Below are positions 8,701 to 11,388 of a stretch of DNA of 11,388 nucleotides, in pieces. Position 1 is the stretch's first letter; each line of letters starts with the position of its first letter. Under the pieces are notes generated by a model. That model was given only the letters and a program-made list of their open reading frames with translations, made no database searches and was not told the DNA's origin. The position numbers were made by a program, and so were the translations under genes. This DNA comes from JADGQA01 sp964579855 (GTDB lineage: Bacteria; Bacteroidota; Ignavibacteria; UBA10030), in the NCBI GenBank assembly GCA_964579855.1, contig CAZOIM010000131.1:1-11388 (forward strand), read 5' to 3'.

Positions 8701-9028
8701 TAAACAGGTCAAGAACGCCGTCGCCATTAAAATCGGCTAGAAGCCCGCCGACGGAATTCGTTTGGATGACGATGTTCGCCGTCGCCGTGGACGCTGCCGA
8801 AGCGAAGGTGTTCCCACTATTGCTGTACAGGATGTTGTTGGACGGAATCCAAACATCCAGAAAACCATCCTTGTTTATATCTCCCCAGAAGAAACCGCCG
8901 TTGGCGGCGCCTGATGCCGGGGCGATGGTCGGTCCGGTGCCGAACGTCGCTTCCTGAGCACTCGACATGCTCAACCCCACAACGAGGAAGAGCACAACCA
9001 CCGCTGTTAACCGTATGAACTGTTTCAT
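5789..9028 (-). CDS. T9SS-exported FG-GAP/VCBS and ASPIC/UnbV protein with four Fn3-like modules
   Basis: A large surface or secreted protein with no recognisable hydrolase domain. Signal peptide 1-24 (SSA, then Gln25). Six calcium-type loops of pattern DxNxDGxxD start at Asp50, 99, 223, 339, 407 and 457, as in FG-GAP/VCBS beta-propeller blades. An ASPIC/UnbV-like segment spans about 486-572 (FGLG at 537-540, WPDG at 551-554). Four Fn3-like modules follow at about 590-679, 687-779, 782-875 and 879-972, three with a YYWRV strand and the third with YFWKV. A T9SS tail spans about 985-1079 (QNYPNPFNPTT, ending KLVFMK). The start is supported by GGAGG four bases before ATG. Stop TAA is followed by a strong terminator, so it is the last gene of its unit. 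VCBS/ASPIC proteins are common near TonB-dependent receptors; adhesion or glycan binding is inferred. A catalytic role for the propeller cannot be excluded. Confidence 0.93.
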   Translation of the reverse strand: MKQFIRLTAVVVLFLVVGLSMSSAQEATFGTGPTIAPASGAANGGFFWGDINKDGFLDVWIPSNNILYSNSGNTFASAASTATANIVIQTNSVGGLLADFNGDGVLDLFTTNNATPATGLFYNVNGVYTLATGTGDLASAGVTGEVFQGSAAMTIDHSNYLSLVWPGTFTNLASNNSAPRGGAMWFLKGGASGFTNIAKGATAANLGIDTSLSFESWDVRPFDANNDGYVDLLMPSFRNLISKIDTGASGARKGCVLFLNDGTGKFYVPTGATLVPPRTLYTLDTAGVFVTHYKKDINNVDSAFAFDSVYVITNTRVDTGVIVDDTVRHFAAIGETWGDLNNDGIQDIVFNGLNANDNRDGNGNYVADVIVYGKGDGTFTYKWNGVNIVANNGLVQATNQRALDIGDYNNDGLADIYASGTFAAQHLYRNNGDGTFTDVAAANGLTAGGQRGGGLVDYNNDGFMDVYMYTGGNSIMQKNNTNTNKWVGFMPVGTGHNMSAVGTKFTVISNSPARKQVRVIKAEGGSAGSGSGLRANFGLGTGNVDTVIVNWPDGTSNKWSGTQLAAGDITVNNRYWTIQEGASIPPAPVTVRPSWVAKHDTALLATDTLNWNRVTGGNGAISYRVQVATNRTFATIVKDLTVTDSSTIVRLGLSTTYYWRVRGISAGYTGVWAADSFKTLFIPCTVVPQPLYPAAGITTVPIKPLLKVSYVSSASTYNIQVDTVNRFTTNLVLNDSVNILDTTYTFASNLKPSVKYYWRVRGWNAAGSSGFSPVDSFTIMYVPAVPVLAYPGHNQAQVSATSLKFKWNSVAGDSNYVVQSWTYTSNGQVLRNDTTKHDTTLTLTGLLNRQRYFWKVMTFNQGGASAFSAPDSFTTVIEVAAQVVLGSPRNTTGENRRTLFTWNPALNAESYHMQVAVTSAFAAADIKVDVMSTDTSELISDTLLASTTYYWRVSGINLGGEGPFSSVAHYTTGVQTSVDANESVIPKEFALMQNYPNPFNPTTNISYDIPNSAYVTLRIYDVLGRLVSTLVDGIQAPNSYKMQWNPAGLSSGVYFYRIQARSQDGTKNFTSVKKLVFMK
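6119..7261 (-). repeat. Four tandem Fn3-like modules within the VCBS/ASPIC protein
   Basis: About 95 residues per module. Each ends with an aromatic strand (YYWRVRG, YYWRVRG, YFWKVMT, YYWRVSG) and then a DSFTT-like linker, or HYTT in the last. The plus strand shows the shared coding motif CGCCAGTAGTA at three of the four copies, and again in the xylanase Fn3 module near 2292. Confidence 0.85.
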
Positions 9029-9032
9029 GTAT

Positions 9033-9037
9033 CCTCC
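9033..9037 (-). promoter_or_regulatory. Strong SD for the VCBS/Fn3 gene
   Basis: GGAGG is followed by four bases (ATAC) and then ATG at 9028. Further upstream, TATACT (9058-9053) resembles a -10 box, but any -35 element would lie in the assembly gap, so a promoter here cannot be judged. Confidence 0.75.
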
Positions 9038-9066
9038 ACGGTTGTAAATTAGAGTATAGTGAGTTA

Positions 9067-9166
9067 NNNNNNNNNNNNNNNNNNNNNNNNNNNNNNNNNN
9101 NNNNNNNNNNNNNNNNNNNNNNNNNNNNNNNNNNNNNNNNNNNNNNNNNNNNNNNNNNNNNNNNNN
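9067..9166. other. Assembly gap of 100 N
   Basis: Exactly 100 N, a size commonly used as a placeholder for gaps of unknown length. It removes the rest of the T9SS tail of the beta-helix gene, its stop, and the upstream part of the spacer before the VCBS gene. The TAA at 9066-9064 just after the gap should not be read as the stop. Missing sequence could be far more or less than 100 bases. Confidence 0.97.
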
Positions 9167-10848
9167 TTGTAGACCTTCAACGAGACTTCACCCTTTAGAG
9201 GCACAGAGTACTTGATTTCGGTCGTTGGGTTGAACGGATTCGGGTAGTTCTGGCCGAGATCGAACTTTCCAGGTATGCCAGGATCGGATTTGCCGACGCC
9301 AACAGTCACTCCGTTTGTGAGCCATGTGTTAATTTGTGCATGCTCGGTAGCCTGTTGTGCACTCCAGGCATTGTAATGATTAACGGACGAAAGTGCTCCC
9401 CACCAATGGTACAAGTCACCAAGCGGGAATTTTCCCATTGCGGCAGTGTCCAATTTGCTATTTGTATACGACAGATCTTCATTCAAAGGCCAAACCTGTT
9501 GGATATCATCATTTGGATTGAATGCCCAGTTAATGTTTGCCCCGGTCAGCCATCTGCCGTTGCAGAATGCTGTAATACTGTCTATGTTGGTAGTCACCGC
9601 AATAAAATGGGGATCGTATGTTGCACTATACGTGCTCGTCCTGTTGAGAGTGGTGGTCATGGTATCAAGAGGATACAAATTCATTGCGTTCATATAAGGG
9701 AAGTTCTTATGGCCAGTTACAGAATCCCTACCGGCAAAGAAATTGTACGTCTTCGTGCTCATCATGGGCATAACGTGTATCTTGGCGTCCTCCGTTGACG
9801 CAGCGTTGAAAGCATTGTTGGCGACAAGATCATAATACCATTGATCGAAGCTGTAACTGCAGTTGGCAAAGAGGATGTGACGTTGCGACGCCGGGGCAGC
9901 AGTCCGATCGTCGGTGAACGGAACTGAAAACGTCAATCCCGCCACACTGTCGATGTTGATGGTCCCGCCATTGGGGGGATTCCCGGTCGTTCCAGGTTGA
10001 TCTCCCATTAAGAACGAATTGTGAAAAAGACAATTTGTCACGGAAAGGTTCCACCAATACGATGATTCCAGCGTGTACATACTCGTGTTGAGGAACGTGC
10101 AGTGGTTGAAAGATACGTAGTCAGCATATTCCGGTGATTCCTGCATATATCCATAGCCCACATTTGCAATGGTGCAATTCTCAAATGAGATTGAATCGGT
10201 GTGCCAAGTCGTGCTCTGGTATGTCCACGAAACCGGCCTGCCGTAGTAACGATAATGCGCATCGGTAAGATTGCGGAAATACGTATTGATGAGCTTTGCA
10301 CGGAAGTGTCTGCACGCTGGCTCTATCGCTCCACCGCCATTGCCTATGCCCTGGTAGTCGATGATACAATTGGTCATGGTGAAATGCTCACCCTTGCCGC
10401 TCAGGTTCGCCAGTGAATCGTCTTCGATCAAGATACTCGTCCCAACTTGAGCGCCGAGGACATTCGCGCACATAATCCACACGTTCTTAAACGACGCATC
10501 ACCGAAAAGGTCGAAGTTGTACGTCGTGGTCACTCCGCCGCTTGTCGTCCAGACTATTTGGGGAAGAGCGGTGCCCGACGTGTTCCCTGGCGTTGGTCCT
10601 TCGAGACGAAAGTTTGAGTGCGCAGGAGTGGTTATTGTGGTAACAAGAATATAGTAGCCACGCGGCTCCAATTTGAAAACAGTATTGGAAAACTGTGCCC
10701 CGGTCGGATCCGCATTAATGACATTTTGGATCGCCGTGTTCAGATTTCCTCCGCTCCCCGCGTCGCTTGGAACCCTCACCGTATCAACCTGCGCCAATGC
10801 CAGGATTGGCAACAACGCACAAAGCAACACGATGCCAAAATTCTTCAT
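9167..10848 (-). CDS. T9SS-exported parallel beta-helix (pectate-lyase-fold) protein, 3' end lost in gap
   Basis: 560 residues are readable. Signal peptide 1-19 (LALA, then Gln20). RGYYILVTTI and SNFRLEG near 63-84 look like the first helix rungs. Rungs then recur with an Asn-Cys pattern: TNCIID (159), ENCTIA (223), NHCTFL (248), TNCLFH (271), ANCSYS (328), which suggests a right-handed beta-helix with stacked Asn/Cys turns. Residues 334-520 are less repetitive (AKIHVMPMM, DLYHWWGAL). A T9SS tail starts QNYPNPFNPTTEIKYS (533-548) and runs into the gap, so it should be exported to the surface. No catalytic residues are recognised, so lyase, hydrolase or binding protein are all open. SD AGAGG precedes the ATG. 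It lies 53 bases after the TonB receptor stop with no terminator between, hence co-transcribed, in the place where a Sus-type locus would have a SusD gene. Confidence 0.85.
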
Positions 10849-10855
10849 TTCTCCA

Positions 10856-10860
10856 CCTCT
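10856..10860 (-). promoter_or_regulatory. SD for the beta-helix/T9SS gene
   Basis: AGAGG, continuing as GAGGTG, lies seven bases before ATG 10848. GAGGTG matches the complement of the 16S 3' end and supports this start over downstream alternatives. Confidence 0.65.
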
Positions 10861-10901
10861 TGAATTAGTTGTAGATTGGATTGAATGATTACTTTCCGTG
10901 A

Positions 10902-11388
10902 TTATAGATTATATCGAATCCCCAGGTTTGCTACGAGACCATAGAACTGCTGGTTGGTAAACCCCCCGATCGAACTCTGCGCAGAAATGTTCGATTCTCC
11001 ATTGAGATTGGTCACATCCAAGTACACTTGAAGCCCCTTCACCCACGGCAGAATCTGTCGCGCAGACGCATCCCATCGATAATAATCTTTGGAGAAGCCG
11101 TCTTGCTCGGGATACCCACCGATGTTTGTGACGGAGTTCCCCTGAAACACAAAAGACAAACGGGCAGAAAACCCTCCGAGGTCGTAACCGATGTACGAAT
11201 TCAGGATATCATTGGGCTGAGAAACCAACCGCGCTGTACGCGAGCTGTCAACATAAATCACTTGCCTGCCAGCGGGTACCTCGTCGAAGTACGGATATCG
11301 GGCTTTCGACCAAATATGAGTGTAGTTGAGGCCAAAAACAATCCCGTCGAATGGAGAAGGCAAATACCAGAACCGCGTTTGCAAATCT
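10902..11388 (-). CDS. TonB-dependent outer-membrane receptor, C-terminal fragment
   Basis: Only the last 161 residues are in the window, and the frame is open to the edge. The text looks like closing beta-barrel strands: alternating aromatic strands (LQTRFWYLPSPF, IVFGLNYTHIW, NSYIGYDLGGFSARLSFVFQG), then YRWDASARQILP, LQVYLDVTNLNG, NQQFYGLVANLGIRYNL. DVTNLNGE and the final YGxxxxxGIRY pattern are standard near the end of TonB-dependent receptors in this phylum. The protein would take up a ligand, in this context probably oligosaccharides, across the outer membrane with energy from TonB-ExbBD. The plug domain and any carboxypeptidase-like or SusC-specific N-terminal domain are outside the window, so SusC type is not proven. 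Stop TAA is 53 bases before the next gene. Confidence 0.88.
   Translation of the reverse strand, partial: DLQTRFWYLPSPFDGIVFGLNYTHIWSKARYPYFDEVPAGRQVIYVDSSRTARLVSQPNDILNSYIGYDLGGFSARLSFVFQGNSVTNIGGYPEQDGFSKDYYRWDASARQILPWVKGLQVYLDVTNLNGESNISAQSSIGGFTNQQFYGLVANLGIRYNL

Noticed and set aside
9064..9066. TAA directly after the N gap as the stop of the beta-helix gene
   Set aside because: The gap length is probably a placeholder, so the reading frame across it is not known. The real stop probably lies in the missing sequence.
1..11388. tRNA, rRNA, CRISPR, riboswitch or insertion sequence
   Set aside because: No clover-leaf segment, spaced direct repeat array, transposase motif or terminal inverted repeat was seen, and non-coding space is too small for most of these.

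Overview
All six genes I can support lie on the minus strand, so transcription runs from the high-coordinate end to the low-coordinate end. The window suggests a glycan-degrading member of the Bacteroidota / wider FCB group, probably near Ignavibacteria. Three C-termini carry the type IX secretion (T9SS, Por) sorting domain with its NYPNPFNP block, there is a TonB-dependent receptor, and all five visible signal peptides have a Gln right after the likely cleavage point. Good Shine-Dalgarno (SD) sequences precede several genes, which is less typical of Bacteroidia proper. The taxon is an inference; no marker gene is present.

Upstream unit (11388 to about 5730): the C-terminal end of a TonB-dependent outer-membrane receptor (10902-11388, cut by the window edge); a secreted parallel beta-helix protein with a T9SS tail (9167-10848), whose last part is lost in a 100-N assembly gap; and a 1079-residue surface protein (5789-9028) with FG-GAP/VCBS calcium loops, an ASPIC/UnbV domain, four Fn3-like modules and a T9SS tail. 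A strong rho-independent terminator (5732-5770) closes this unit.

Downstream unit (about 5725 to 1): a signal-peptide-bearing right-handed beta-helix protein without a T9SS tail (3668-5662), in which I see an Asp/Glu pair placed like the catalytic pair of GH120 beta-xylosidases; a GH10 endo-1,4-beta-xylanase with an Fn3 module and a T9SS tail (1925-3538, GTG start); and a SASA-type (sialate-O-acetylesterase-like) carbohydrate esterase (1-1928), whose start overlaps the xylanase stop by ATGA and which lacks only its last few residues.

Working model: this is an acetylated-xylan utilisation locus. The T9SS-exported GH10 enzyme cuts xylan outside or on the cell, the T9SS-tailed beta-helix and VCBS/Fn3 proteins may bind glycan at the surface, and the TonB-dependent receptor imports oligosaccharides. 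The beta-helix enzyme and esterase, with signal peptides and (for the beta-helix protein) no sorting tail, would finish deacetylation and hydrolysis in the periplasm. No SusD homologue is seen where a canonical Sus-type locus would have one. No RNA genes, insertion sequences or CRISPR arrays were found. The only stretch over 100 bases without a gene or gap is 3539-3667.
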